Positions 24,051 through 36,639 of a stretch of 64,000 nucleotides of DNA are shown one piece after another (position 1 is the first letter of the stretch; each line of letters starts with the position of its first letter). Below the pieces are notes generated by a model. It had not been told where the DNA came from, ran no database searches, and saw only the letters and a program-made list of their open reading frames with translations. The position numbers were made by a program, and so were the translations under genes. Source of the stretch: Dichetophora obliterata (taxonomy: Eukaryota > Arthropoda > Insecta > Diptera > Sciomyzidae); contig OY986439.1 in assembly GCA_963920525.1 (NCBI GenBank), positions 215,563,000 to 215,626,999 on the forward strand, written 5' to 3'.

Positions 24051-24654
24051 ATTTGTAATTAAGTATTAATAGTTTAATATGTGTGAGTGAGTAGACTTAT
24101 ATTAATAGAAAACGTAAACAAAATCATATGTTAACATATTTGTGTAGGAGTAAAAAGTATAATATAATATCATATGTTTTGTATTCAGCCATATGGGTAC
24201 ATGTGTGTGAATGAGATAGATAGTAGTGCTTAGAATGAACATATGTTCTTATTGTTTGAATGCATGTTCTCGAAAATTATTACAGTAGAGGTTTTTATAT
24301 TATTACTTATTTTAAGAAAAGTATTTATAGCTTGTTTTATAATGAAATACATTGATGTAATATAAATAATATGTATAGGTATACTACAATGTTGTTAATG
24401 TTGTTAAGGACAACGTGTGATATTATTAATGAAATTTCTCAAAAATCCGTAGCCACTGTAAAGCTTTTGCTTCCAACAGTGTGAGAAAGCCAAAAGTATG
24501 CTTTTTCCAAAAAAATAAAATAAAAAAAATAAAATCGACATTTAAAGCATTTTGGTTTACTTTTTCGCGCCAGTTCGTGCAGTATTTAAAAAAAAGTTAA
24601 AAATGCTACTCAGATGAGCTATTTTGTTTTATAAATATCAAGAAATAATAAAAT

Positions 24655-24910
24655 GTAATTGAAAAAGTGCATTAGGTTAAAGTTGAACGCCTGCGCTACA
24701 AAATAAAAATTTTCCAATTTACAATTTCTCTAATTTTTCTAAGTTTTTTTGTTTCATTTCTTTACTTACATACCCTCTGTGCGTTTATGATCAAATCCTT
24801 TGAATTTTTTTAAACTTCAGAGTTTTCCGTCTAATATTAATACAAATTTATGCTAAAATTTTTAAAACCTAAACTTAACGGGTTCCGGTAGTGAGCATTA
24901 ATGGGTTAAA
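24655..24910 (+). repeat. Dispersed ~250-bp repeat (inverted partner 61472-61730)
   Basis: Shared blocks include GTCTAATATTAATACAAATT, GGTAGTGAGCATTAAT and TAACCTAATGCAC-like flanks in reverse complement. Similarity is about 80% by eye. Confidence 0.65.
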
Positions 24911-25289
24911 CACAAGCTGCATTGTTTTGTGGTGGCACTGTTGTACAGGTGGCGAGAACTAAATAGTATAGTCCTAAAATGTATCCTTGCTAGTTTAATA
25001 CAGTCCTCTCTCAAATAATTTACATTGTATTTTTATTTTTAACAAAAAATGCTGCTTTAACATTTTTTTAGTCTGCGAAACAATATTTGTTTTATGAACA
25101 AAATTAAATTTGTTAACTCATTCGACCCCAACGTTGCCTGAGAGCAATTTCGCTTGTTTGTCTGGTCGACGTTTTTGTTTACTGAAGAGTAATGGTAACG
25201 GTAATTATTGTATATGTTATCATGAAGTGTGATCAAATAAAAACTCACAATCATGTAGCAAAGATATTTTCAGCCAGAGCTGCAAAATC

Positions 25290-25930
25290 GGTATTCATAT
25301 TCAGAATTTTAAGTTCAACTGAATAAAGACTTAAGAATAAATTCAGTGAATGCAAAATGATTTTTAATTCACATAAATTTTTTAAAAAAATGAATAATTA
25401 TTTCAATTATTCATTTTCATTATTCAGAATAATGAATAATTTTTTTATTTATTTGAATGATATTCACAAAGAATTCAATTCATAACGAATTTCAGAATTT
25501 TAAATTATTCTTTCTTTATTCATAATTAAATTTTTTTCGTTTTTAATTTTTTATTCATTGTTCATTTGTTATTCATTATTACTTTTTTATTAATTACAAG
25601 TATCCCGGCAGACGTTGTCCAGCCACAGGCCGCCTCAATGCCATATACAAAAATGCGATAAAATGTAAAATTTCGTTTTCCTCTAAGAACTTTCTATTTT
25701 TCAATTCGAAAAGCCATTTTTGAACAATTGCACACAAAATTCCACAAAAAAAAATTAATTTTCGATTTTTCCAATTTCGCGACTTTTTCGTGGGGTTTTT
25801 CGCAAAATTTTCTTTCTTAAAACCTTCTCCTCGCACTTACGAACAACTAGTAAATTATTAATTTTTTATTCATTATTAATGTTTTATTCATTATTCATTT
25901 GTTATTCATTTTTAATTTTTTATTCATTAC
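25290..25930. repeat. Low-complexity TTATTCATT-rich tract
   Basis: Diverged ATTCATTATTCA repeats on both strands flank a more complex segment at 25595-25850. That segment has ATCCCGGCAGACGTTGTCC at its edge, which I recall from ends of insect repeats but cannot assign. Confidence 0.5.
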
Positions 25931-26099
25931 TACTAAAAAGTTGGACAAAAACAGAGTGCTTCTATGATAATGCAGTTTTGTATGCTTGGCTAGTTTAAGC
26001 TAATTAAGACCAATTTAAAAAATGGTCGAAATAGGTTAGACCCTAGGGTTACCTCCTTTGGATCTATAATAATTTTTTTACTTGATTTTGTGTGCAAAT

Positions 26100-28153
26100 T
26101 TTCCATTTTAAGTAATTAAAAAAAAAGAAAACAAATATATTTGTAGAACGAAGCAGGAAAAGTTATTTGCAGTTCCTGATTATATAGCATCTATACTAGT
26201 AGATTAAAAAAATGGCACTTAATTTTATAGGATTTGTTTTTTTTATCGAAAAAGTATGTCAATTTCTAAATCTTTTCTCTCAAGTTCTACGTGACCGATA
26301 AACCTAAAATTTGGTGTGGGCCTTTTTAATATATTCCTCTATAGCCCGAACTAGGATTATGTAAACATTTTGTGTTTTAATATTTTTAAAAAACTCAAAA
26401 CTTTTAAAAAAGGTAAAAAAATACCTTTATTTTAAAGCCCCCTTTTTTAGCACCCCCACTTCACCAGCTAGTGTATGTAGTAATTTTTTAATTTTTTTTT
26501 ATACATATATTTTTTTAATTGAAATATTAATAAACAAATACTTATTATAAAAAAATGGATAGTAAAAATATAAATAGGTTATTTTTTTCTCGACCGTCAA
26601 AAGAGGCCCGAAATTCGGGTCTCCACACCAGAATACTGCCTCAAGAGAATACAAAACGAATTGAACAAAACATGAGTTTTTTTAAATATCTCAACTTTTA
26701 AGTGTCACAGCGTAGCTAAAACTGAGTCTTTCCCCTAAATATTTCGGTTTTGTCTTATCTATGAAATTACCTGTGATTGAACGAATCAGCTTTTGTTACA
26801 TCCAGCTTACAGTTGTACATTACAATGTCATCACCGACAAATTTTTAAAAGCGGGTTGCCTATTTTGAAAAGAAGAGACATTTAAGTTTCTGGTGTCTCA
26901 GCAGCAAACACACTCAATTTATTTTCATTTTATTTAAGAAGAAAGCCAGTTTTGAATTATTTTGACAAGTTTAGAGTTTATCTTAACAATACATATGCAT
27001 ACACAACTTAACTGTATACAATATATTTGTGTGTGTGTGTGTTTACGCATGCATTTTTAAATGCCTCAAAGTACAAACTTTATAATCTTTATAAAAAATA
27101 AAAAAAAATGTTTATATATTTTCATCAAGGCTTTGACAAATCCTAACCACTGTTAGCGCTTCAGTTTGTTTTAACTTTAAATGCGGGTTGTTTTGAAATG
27201 TTTTTGTATTTAAGAGTATTTATAAATAATAATATGCTATTTATTAAAGGGTTAGCTTTATTAATAATGTTGTTTAGCGAGCGCTGCATCTACTCAAATA
27301 AAAACAGAATATGAATTATTGTAAATTGTTTTTGTTTTTGTTTTTGTTTTTGACAAAGATTTCACAACTTTTTTAACTGTAAATTTCGCAACATTTCTAT
27401 GTTATTTTTAATTTGTAATTCTAGTAAAATTGAGTAAATGATGTTATTTCGTTTTATCTCGCTTTATTTCTACTTTTGAGAACGTTCGCTTACTCGCTGC
27501 TTTTGTATATAAAATTGTTGTCGTCTCTTTGCTTTTTGTCTTTTTCAGCTTTACGTATAAAATTTATTTATAATTTAAAAATTTGTTTAAAGCATTAAAA
27601 ATATTTGTTTTGTTTTTGGTTTTTTTCTTATTAAATTTTTTAACGCTATTTTGTTTTTAGCAACAAGTTGCTAACGAACAAATGTGTTAATAATGTATAT
27701 TGCTAAGGAAAAACCGGAAGATAAAGAAGTTTTGATTATATTGCATTTTTATAAAGAAATTATAAAATAAATATAAATTTTCTAACTTAATGCATCAACT
27801 CAATTGTGGCAAATTTTTTTTATAAAATTTTATTTTCAAATATTATGAAGTTGTTTGGGACATTCTTAAATGGGTTATTGAATTGAAAAAAAAAACGTAT
27901 TTTTATTATTATTCAGCTCAAGTCTAATTCTATTTAATATAATTTTATATTTATGTATATATATATGTTTGTATGTAGCTAAGCACAGTTATATATGTAT
28001 ATATTAGGTATTTAAATAAATAGCTTTTATAGCGGCTTGTTTTCATACAGTTAAACATTGAAAATGCATGCTTTAGTTAACGTTAAATACATACATATTT
28101 ATATAATTATTCATAAATAATAAATAGCTAGTCGTAGATACGAGTTTAAGTTA

Positions 28154-28207
<54 letters not shown>

Positions 28208-29028
28208 TTATTTATTTCGTTAGTAGTTGAGAGGGAATTGAGTATAGAGTGTGGGAAGCTTCTAAGCTAGCTTTTAATAATGCTTTCCTTTTCAATTATT
28301 TCGAGTAAAGTAGATAAATATAGTCTTGTATATGCTTGTATGTATGTTAAATATGCAATCTTTGTATCGTATATGTTTGCATTTTTTTGCTACTGCGTTG
28401 AATAGTTTTTGTTTTTTTTTTATAAATGGTCGGTCGTATGTTTTTTTCAAAAATATAGCTAATTATTATTGTTGTTTTTTCCTTTGTAGTGAAAAGAAAA
28501 TTGTCCTTAATATCAATATATTTGCTCCTCATATAAATTCAAAAGTAATATAAAATCACGCATATTAATATTAATTTTGTTACATACATATATAGTATAT
28601 TTTCTCTAGTGCTTTTTTTAAGCACTTTTTTTATTGTAGTGTGAACGGTGTGAAGTTTTTTTTTCTAAAATGACGCCGAGAAGTAGGCAGTAAAAAATGA
28701 ATCATAAGCTATAGTACGCAAATTATTATTAAAGTGAGATCTATTAAGTCTTAAAATATTCAAAATTAACTTAATTTATAAATTTGTAGCCCAATTCTCA
28801 GTGTCTTAAAGCTTTCTTCTATGGCCGGTTCTTGACTTCTTCAATGAGTAGTTGCAATGTTTGACCCAAGCAATTCCGAGTCATATGAGTGTTTTTTATT
28901 TTGCTTTTTCTTAAGTTTTAAATATTTAGCAGCCTCTGTTCCTTTTATTACCAGCATTGCTTTTGAAGTTTTCTTGAACTCTGTCCAAATAAGCCCTCAT
29001 TTTGTTTGTTGAATCATTGTTTTGTTGT
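26100..29028. other. Intergenic, no gene seen
   Basis: AT-rich. It holds a (TTTTTG)n run at about 27327-27352 and a (TA)n run at 28155-28199. Open frames are short and composed of low-complexity codons. Confidence 0.5.
28155..28199. repeat. (TA)n microsatellite
   Basis: About 22 uninterrupted TA units, followed by TGTATATATT. Confidence 0.95.
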
Positions 29029-29034
29029 TTTATT
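29029..29034 (-). terminator. Candidate poly(A) signal, transcobalamin-like gene
   Basis: AATAAA on the minus strand about 100 nt after the stop codon at 29133. Confidence 0.4.
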
Positions 29035-29132
29035 GTTGTTGTTTTTAAGCGCGCTACTATTTCTGTTTTCGCATTGTTCATCGAAGCTGTGTTGTTCAAG
29101 CTTTTCGCATATATATTTGCCGTTCAGACAGC

Positions 29133-31585
29133 TTAAAGCTTCTTGTACCAATACAAGTAGTGTTCGCCATCTTCCACCAAGAGCTCGTCCACCCCTGTAA
29201 AAAATTATATTATAGAGAATGTTTTAAATATTGCTCAAAATCTGTAAGAGACATTCTAATAGTAGCAAGTAAACATATACTAAAAAGCTTTCTGTGCTGC
29301 CAGAAGAAACCATGCGTGGTGGCAGAGAAAAATCTTTGCCCGCGGGCGACAGAATGCCCAAACAATTTTAATTCATTCCATAACAAGGGTGCCCATTTAA
29401 TCGCCCATGGAATGACACGCTCCAGACTTCAAGCAGGGAGGTTGCGGTTGCTTGCTGCTCTATATGTTCTTGTTTTTAAGTATATTATGCAATTAAAAAA
29501 AAGGTGCGACTCAGCCTCACGAAAGAAATTTTCATCAAATAAAAATCCCCTTTCCCAATTTTCGTCAAACCTTCCTGTTTGAAGTTTTAACAAGTAATAA
29601 ATAAAAGACTGTTCGATGATTTTTATTTTCATTTCGCAACCGCAAATGGCTAGCATTAAGTCTAGACAGCTACTGAAAGTTTGTTGCTTTTGTTTCGCTG
29701 TTGAACTAGTGCTTTTGTTAAGGTGCCAACTTTAAGAGCATAACATAAAAATGAGTATGTATAATTTTGGACACCCTTGTTAGATAGATTTCGTTACTCA
29801 CCAACAGGCGCAATCAGCTGGTTCCCAGGTGCATTATTGGGATCCGGCTTTTCGGGCAGACGATATAGCAGCCAGTAGTTGTAGCTAAAATTTGGAATAG
29901 GTTAAAATGAGGGTATTCCCATAGGCTTGAGATGATCTGCTTACCCTCTAGGCTCTTCCTTTTTACCCGCCAATGTATGTACATAATGTCCGTTGGGCCA
30001 CTCACGCGCCTCGAAGGAGAATCTTAGAGTAGTTGAATTGGATTAATATAATAATCTTTTCTAATTGCCTGTCTCTGCTTTACTCACCTTGGATCGATTT
30101 CAGCCGCCTGCGTCATAGCTTTGAAGAAGCTCGTATTCTTCGGCGAAACCAGTGACAGTGAGAACGCTTCAGTTACGTTTGAGCCCACCCAAAGCGTGTA
30201 GGTGTAAGAGACATTCTTTGTATCTGACTCCTCGGCTGAAGTGGTTAAGCCAAAGGGAACAGCTAGTTTTGGTTCGCCATTCTCTGTAAGAATTGGTATC
30301 GATTACTCTATGGTCACTAAAGAAGGTTTACTTTGATGGATAATTAGTGCTTACCTGAGGTGGGATCGCTGTTCTCACGTATCACATGATCGCATTGTAG
30401 AGCGCGAACAGCACCCAAACCTTTCCAGCCTAGTGCCAGAATGATGTCTGCGGTGAGACCCACGCCGATGCTTGGATCCTGACCATCTTGCAGCGGTTCC
30501 TCCGTCCAACCACCGTCCGAACGCTGCCTGCTTAGAAGCCAACGTGAAGCTGCTGAACGATTCCAAGAGCCCGCTGGATCTCGCTCCAGATCCTGCAGTG
30601 CCTGCATAGCCAAAGCTGTGCTTCGCAGCGAGCCAAAACCACCGCGTGGATCCTGTAGAGTGGCCAGACCACGTGCTGGTCTGCGTACAAAGTGCTGCAA
30701 GTGTCGATGCCGATGATCGGTGACGATGCAACGCAATGCCAGTATCACCATAGCGATTGTCTCCACACTCTGATCAGTCACGCCACTGGCAATGTCCAGT
30801 AGGCGTCGTATCTGGCGCTTGCGAACGTGCGCTGCTGAACTACAGGCCGAAAGAGTGGTTAGCGCGAATTCAATGTCTTGCGCTGGCTCATGGTGCTGCA
30901 ACGTAGCGACCAGATCGTGTCCGTGAAAGTGTTTCGGATCTTTGCACAGCGAGCCTAGAGCGAGCACGTAACGTGCCAGTTTGTCCAGATTGAGTGGCTT
31001 AGGTAGCGTATGATGACGGTCCAGCATGGCCAAAATTTCGATTTCCATCTCCTTCACCGAGAGCGTATCCTCCAGCTCCTGTATAACCTGTAAGTGACCA
31101 TCGGTGTCGGTAGGATCACGTGCACCTGATAATTCCTTGGCAAGTATAACGACATGAGTGTCATTGCCCCAGCCGTAGTCCGGAGCACGTTTTTCCTTAA
31201 GCCAGTCTAAAGCTTTAAGTATAGCTTCCTGCTCCTTCTTGTCGGGACCAGCAGAACCGATCAGCTCGTGCTCAGCTACAGTGACGGTGCTTTCCGGTGT
31301 AGTCTCAACGACCTCTTGAGACTGTGTGGTAGCGGTGGAGGTTATCGCTGCAGTGCCATTGAAACCTACACCGGGTGATGATGTTGCAGACGTTGGAGTC
31401 ACGCTGGGTTCCGTGCTAGTTAAAGTGCTATTGCTATTGATGGCAACATTCGCATCACTTGCGGAGGTGACTGCGGTAGACTCCAGCGTTGTATCGGCGC
31501 TAGTTGACGTTACCAAAAGCAGGCCAAAAACCAAACCGCTCCACATGAGGCAGCCAAGTCGAGGAATTTGAGTGTCTTGTGCCAT
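29133..31585 (-). CDS. Secreted transcobalamin/intrinsic-factor-like protein (CG3556-like), 5 exons
   Basis: CDS is complement(join(29133..29194,29802..29884,29945..30022,30088..30283,30355..31585)), 549 aa. All four introns have GT..AG borders and the frame is continuous. The N-terminus MAQDTQIPRLGCLMWSGLVF leads a hydrophobic signal peptide (cleavage likely after about residue 30, TSA|D). A Thr/Ser-rich, probably O-glycosylated stretch follows (about 31-105). An alpha-alpha toroid of cobalamin-binding/terpenoid-cyclase type follows (about 115-400, with LKALDWLKEKR, QDPRGGFGSLRSTALAMQAL and RQRSDGGW). The C-terminal DUF4430-like domain (about 412-549) has TYTLWVGSNVTEAFSL, YNYWLLYRLPEKPD and the closing HYLYWYKKL. 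It is homologous to Drosophila CG3556. Vitamin B12 binding is inferred from the vertebrate family and is unproven in flies. It has higher GC than its surroundings. An acceptor TTTCAG lies 4 nt before the ATG, so the leader is spliced. Confidence 0.9.
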
Positions 31586-31589
31586 TTTA

Positions 31590-32520
31590 CTGAAATTAGA
31601 CGAGAGGATTTTGTTACAAGATGGCTAAAAAGTGTGAAAAAAAGATTGCAAATATTCCTTCAAATGAAGGAAATCTAGAAAAGAGCCTAACGCACAGTTT
31701 CAGCTGTTGGGTAGCTGCACTCAATGTTTCTTTATAAACCGTCACCTAGCTTTAGTTTACGTCGTCCAGAAAAAAATATCGCTAACAATAACAAGCGACA
31801 GTCTGTCACCAATGACTTCACTACAGACACTAAAGTTTCCCAAAATTTTTTTGTCCCTTCGCTTTTGTACTTCCTTCTTTCCTTCCCTCTTTGCTTACTT
31901 CCATCCATCATTCCGCCTCTTTGCACAAATACTTCCCCAACTATCAACACATCCTTAACACGTTTACGTTATTGACGAAATTTTTTCGGTATCTAACGGT
32001 AATGTTGTTGCTCAACGAAGCGTTAATGAATGAATTCGTTCGCTCGTTCATCTCTAAATTTATTTTATACCGTACCAGAAATAAAACTCTTCGTTTTTGT
32101 TGCCTACTTTTCGGTGCTTTGGCTAGGTTTCCGTTAAATCTTAAAGTGTCTATCACAATAGCATAAAGTATCTTGCGAATTTCTTTGAAGTGCTTAAGTT
32201 TCCTTTGTCTTCGCTTTCAGGCACTTTTTGGCTTCGACTGGGACGTTGTTAACGACAACCGAGTAACTAACTGACGACAACAACTACAACAGTAACAAGA
32301 CGAAGAATGAAAACAAGCGGCGAAAAACCCATGACAAAGGCGACGACGATGACAACAAACATGATGGTGAAGACGACGACGACCGCTTGGGTCGGTCAAA
32401 GCCATTTAATTGCAGCTATGTTGGTTTCGTTCACTCACCGGACGTGGTTGGGGTTAATCGGAATCAGCGATGCGTGGCCAGTTAAAGTAAGCAGCTATTT
32501 ATTTTTTGTATAAACGACGT
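31590..32520 (-). promoter_or_regulatory. Probable leader intron and promoter region of the transcobalamin-like gene
   Basis: On the minus strand an acceptor sits at 31590 just before the start codon. The best donor-like site upstream is CCG|GTGAGT (32433-32438), which would place a non-coding first exon above 32439. No TATA box is asserted. Confidence 0.4.
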
Positions 32521-33869
32521 ACAAATTTAAAGAAATAAGGACGCGTAGCTTTTGTCTAGCGTCTCTTAGAGTTTAGCAAAGGATTTGAATATTCTGCTAA
32601 ACTTTGCAGCCCTAGAAATGCGTTTAACTGTAGAGCTGATTTTGTTCTCTAAGTTACAATCTGTGACTAACTATAAACTTTATGTGTATGATTAATGCCA
32701 CGAAATGTGTTTGACGTTTTTTAGGGTTGGGCATCAAGTCGAAACCACTCAACAACATGGTGATGGTGTTGGTGTTGGTGTTGGCGCGGTTTGATGTCGA
32801 GTGGGAGTGCAGTAAAAACATCCACGGTTGCTTCTTGTCAGTGTTACATACATTGTGTGCTACGATTACACTGAAAATAGGCCAAGAGTAAATGTTGAGA
32901 ATTAAGCTGGAAAATGTTCAACTTGACCTCGACTGATAGTCACGAAGTAGAACAAGCATACATAAAATATGAAAAATACGGAATATTTTGGGCTGAGGAT
33001 GATTTTTCGAAATTAATGGTGAGGGCAGTCAGATCGAAAAATAATAAGACTCGCAGAAATAATCTTTGACAAATTTAACCATGAATTATATTCATACTAA
33101 CCAACTAAATAGTTTTTAAGACCGACTGAATATACAATAAACTACACCTAACAGTTTCCTGATGGTTTATTCATTAAAATTAGAATAATCGAGATGAGAT
33201 TAGAGAAATTACTTTTAAGTTAGTAAAAGTGAAAAAAAAAGAATTAAAACAATTTCCAAAATTTGTAAAATAAAATCGAATTTTTTTTTACATCTAACAG
33301 AAAATAAAATCTTAAGTTATTCGCAAATTCCGATATATGCGAAAGAACAAAACAACTTTTATGGAATATATAATGCCACAGACCTAAAACCACTTAGTTT
33401 GTTTACTTTGAAACTTTGAGCTTATAGATCAATGCGGAATAAATGAAAAATTTACTTATTCCAAAAATAGAATTCTCTAAATAAAACAATTCGATATGAA
33501 ATAAAGATACTTTTTTGACTTGTGAGAGTGATTTGTGATTAGGGTTCCTGGGATTATTTTTTTTTTAATTTAGCATATCAGGAAAGTAATCTGAAAGCAA
33601 ACAAATTTTATGGATCAAATTCATATTTGTATAATATTGGTTTTGGTTTGTAACGGATAAAACTGAGAGAATTCAAGAAATCGAGAATTTCTTAGAGCCA
33701 TTTTGTTTCAAATGCTCCTAAGTCTTGTGAAAGGTGAAAAATCTGGGCTGAAACAAATATATACTAAAAATCGGGTTCACAGAATCCAGTCGGGCTTTGG
33801 AATGAAAACTTGTTGAAACAAAATAAACGATGCTTAGCTCGTAAATAAACGAAGTAACTCATATGAGGG
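32521..33869. other. Intergenic, no gene seen
   Basis: AT-rich. A short GTGTTG repeat lies at about 32762-32786. No coding frame of note. Confidence 0.5.
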
Positions 33870-34263
33870 CTGCAACATATATTTCGGGAATAAATATAAA
33901 TAGCGAATTTTTTTTTCATTGAAATATTCTCCTTTATTATTAACATTTTTGCATACGTTCGAACCTTTTGCCATGACATTAATTAATCCCATTCCGCTTG
34001 AGACACCTCCACAACAAAGTTTTTGAACCCGTCGAAAATCTGGCGTCGATAATCGTCGTCCACGCAGTTTGTGCTTGATGTGCGGGAACAAAAAGAAGTC
34101 ATTGGGTGCCAATTAGAACCGTACGACGGATAACCTTTTGATTGATTCGATCAAAACGCATTTGTTTGAGTTGATGTGTGGAAGGTCACATTGCCTTGAT
34201 GAAGAATGATTCTTCGGCGCTTGTTTGTTTTCCTTATTTTACGGAACACTTTTGGCAAACATA
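33870..34263 (-). pseudogene. Mariner transposase C-terminal relic
   Basis: On the minus strand, RRIILHQGNVTFHTSTQT (about 34215) is followed after frameshifts by LAPNDFFLFPHIKHKLRGRR (about 34112) and GEYFNEK (about 33915). These match the last third of mariner transposases, including the LAPxDFFLFP block that holds the third catalytic aspartate region. The rest of the gene is not found. The upstream side ends at a MITE. Confidence 0.8.
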
Positions 34264-34670
34264 AGGCCAAACCAAAATAGACGAGTCGCTTCGTAACGAG
34301 TGAAGACGCAAATGTTCGCATAAATGCAATTCAATGTTGCTGTCCAAGAGAGACACACGTCAACTCATCGAAACTGAACGATACGGTTTGACAAAACGTT
34401 TTGTTCCGTAAGTATCGAACTTTAAGCGTCTCAACTCGTCAACAACAGCTGTTCAAAGTGTGGGTATTTTTTTCACTAATAGTTAAAAATGTTTGTTTAA
34501 TGATTAACAAAATTATAATAGTACATCAATTGATAACTAAAAACACTTTGTTCGCAATTGATCAGCTGTTTGAGACGAGTTGAACAAATCGTTAAATGTC
34601 AAAACAGACGAAACGATTGCAGACATTTGGCAAGTTGCAATCATCTCGTTTCGTCTATTTTGCTTAGACC
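34264..34670. mobile_element. Candidate MITE abutting the mariner relic
   Basis: AGGCCAAACCAAAATAGACG at the left and the inverted AGGTCTAAGCAAAATAGACG at the right form imperfect terminal repeats. ATA flanks both ends. The interior holds inverted blocks around ACAGCTG / CAGCTGT. No coding capacity. Confidence 0.5.
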
Positions 34671-36317
34671 TATAAGCTTGTGAGTACGTATGAGCAAAAA
34701 AATGGCAAACTTTCCAATGGAAACGTCAGTATGACTGAAATGGCATTAGCGTTGCCAGATCCCAAAATATATGTAACAGCCTAAGTTTATACATAACCCA
34801 TCACCTTCGAGAAAGGAGCATAAAATTAAATTAAAAATTAACATCTTAGGAATATTTTTCTAAAATTGAATAAGATATATAATACAACAAAACAAGTTTT
34901 AATAAAACAAAATAGCTTTAAATATAAAAATTTTGCATTTGTCAAATGCAAAGATCATACATCCTTCAGGATGTCAGAAAAAAACTTAATTAGAACATTA
35001 GAAATTCCTTTCGTCACATTAGTGGGTGTCCTTTTTATCTGCCGTGTATGTTTAGATTGCCTTAAAAATATATTATGGTTGATAATAAAAAAAAAATAAT
35101 TGAAAAATACACAAAAAACAATTAATTCTTAATTTTTTCAGTGTTATTTTCTGAAAGTTGCAAACATGAATACCTCGAGTGGCGTGCAACTAATTTACTC
35201 TTTCCCCGCTCTGATTTATTCCACTCACACGCACACATACACACACACACACACGAGCACATCCTTCGCAGGATATTGACATTTTTGCGATGGAAGAATG
35301 TGTTGTAAAAAAGACGGAAACTCAATAGAAAAATAAAAAAAATAAAAATTTTAAAACAAATATGCTGTATCTATGCTTGCAGAAGTGAAAGAGTGTGTAT
35401 TTATTTGCAAATAAATGTGTGTGTGACTGCGTGTTAGTTAATATAGAAGACTTCAAAAACAATAACAACAATGAAGTCAATGTCAATTACTAGTCGAACG
35501 ACTGCATAATAAACAAACATAAATAAATTCGTTCAAAGAGAATAAAACGTAAAGCTGTGTAAAGAAAATTTCACGGGAAAAAGGGTGGGAGGGGGTGGGA
35601 GGGGTGATGACTAAATATTTGCTTGCCCAACTGGTTGTGTAGTTTTCTCTGTCTTAACTATAGTGAATTTGTTGGCGTCTAACTTAATGTTTATGTTGTT
35701 GTTGCTGGGCTGTTGCTATTTTTATTGTTGTTGCATCAAGTACAAAAGTTGTTGTTGTTGTTGTCAACATATACGAGCGTCCAAGAGCAGAATAAGTGCA
35801 GTTGCGGCAGATGCTTTACGTGCTTACACTCATTCATACGTACTTGCTTGCACATGCAAATCATGAAAAGCATTCAAACATATGTACAAATATGCAAACA
35901 TGCGAACATACATACATACGTACGAGTAAATACGTAGTTAAACGTTATGTCAATATTGTGTCTGTGCGGTGCAAGAGCTGCTTCCTGCTTCTGCCACAAC
36001 GCTTCCTTGCGTTGCGCCCTACCCTATGCAACACTTCCTTCCTTCACCACAATAATTTCCGTCGCTGACGACAACATCAACGCCATTATGGAATGTGAAT
36101 GTGTTATCGATTATTTTCAAACGATGGCTAAAGTTGTATTCAAAATTGCGCAGTGGAAAGAATATGCTAAGAATAAGAGCATGTGTAGGAACTTTAAATT
36201 ATCAGATCAAGAGATTAAATTTTTTTGTCGATAAGTTGAAAACGAGGCTAGATATCGATAAAATAAGCGTAATTCATTACTAAAATAAATTTTTAAGCTC
36301 AATACGGCGCATTTTTT
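34671..36317. other. Intergenic with simple repeats and a G-quadruplex motif
   Basis: A CA-rich run occurs at 35221-35256 and TTG-trinucleotide runs at 35690-35765. The short open frames around 35660-36290 overlap each other and show no family. Nothing else is supported. Confidence 0.45.
35583..35604 (+). other. G-quadruplex motif
   Basis: GGGTGGGAGGGGGTGGGAGG plus GG has five G-runs with single-base loops, matching the strict G4 pattern in an otherwise AT-rich region. Confidence 0.85.
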
Positions 36318-36636
36318 TTACATATATGATGTAATTTGCATCTTATTAGCACCAAAAAATTTAAAAGATTCCACACGGCTATATCTCTTTAACTATAAGA
36401 GATATAGCAAAATGCCTATCGGTCAAAACTTTACTTGTCTTAAGAATAATGTAATGGCTAGCTTTTGGGTGCATAAATCGTTCTTGTCCGTTGTATGGTT
36501 TGGATTTTATGACGAAAATACGAAAAAGAATTCAATACAGGAATTCAAAATAGGCTTATTTTTCCAAGGATGCCATTTTGTACCTAAAGTAATTACAAAC
36601 TTTTTGGTGCATAAAGTGTAATTATATGATGTTTTG
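36318..36636. mobile_element. Possible ~320-bp inverted-repeat element
   Basis: ACATATATGATGTAATT...AGCACCAAAAAA at the left faces TTTTTTGGTGC-like...ATTATATGATGT at the right, with imperfect matching. No target duplication is assigned. Confidence 0.3.
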
Positions 36637-36639
36637 TTT

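Noticed and set aside
35663..36283. Overlapping 60-95-codon frames
   Set aside because: All three frames are open by chance. There is no homology and no conserved start.
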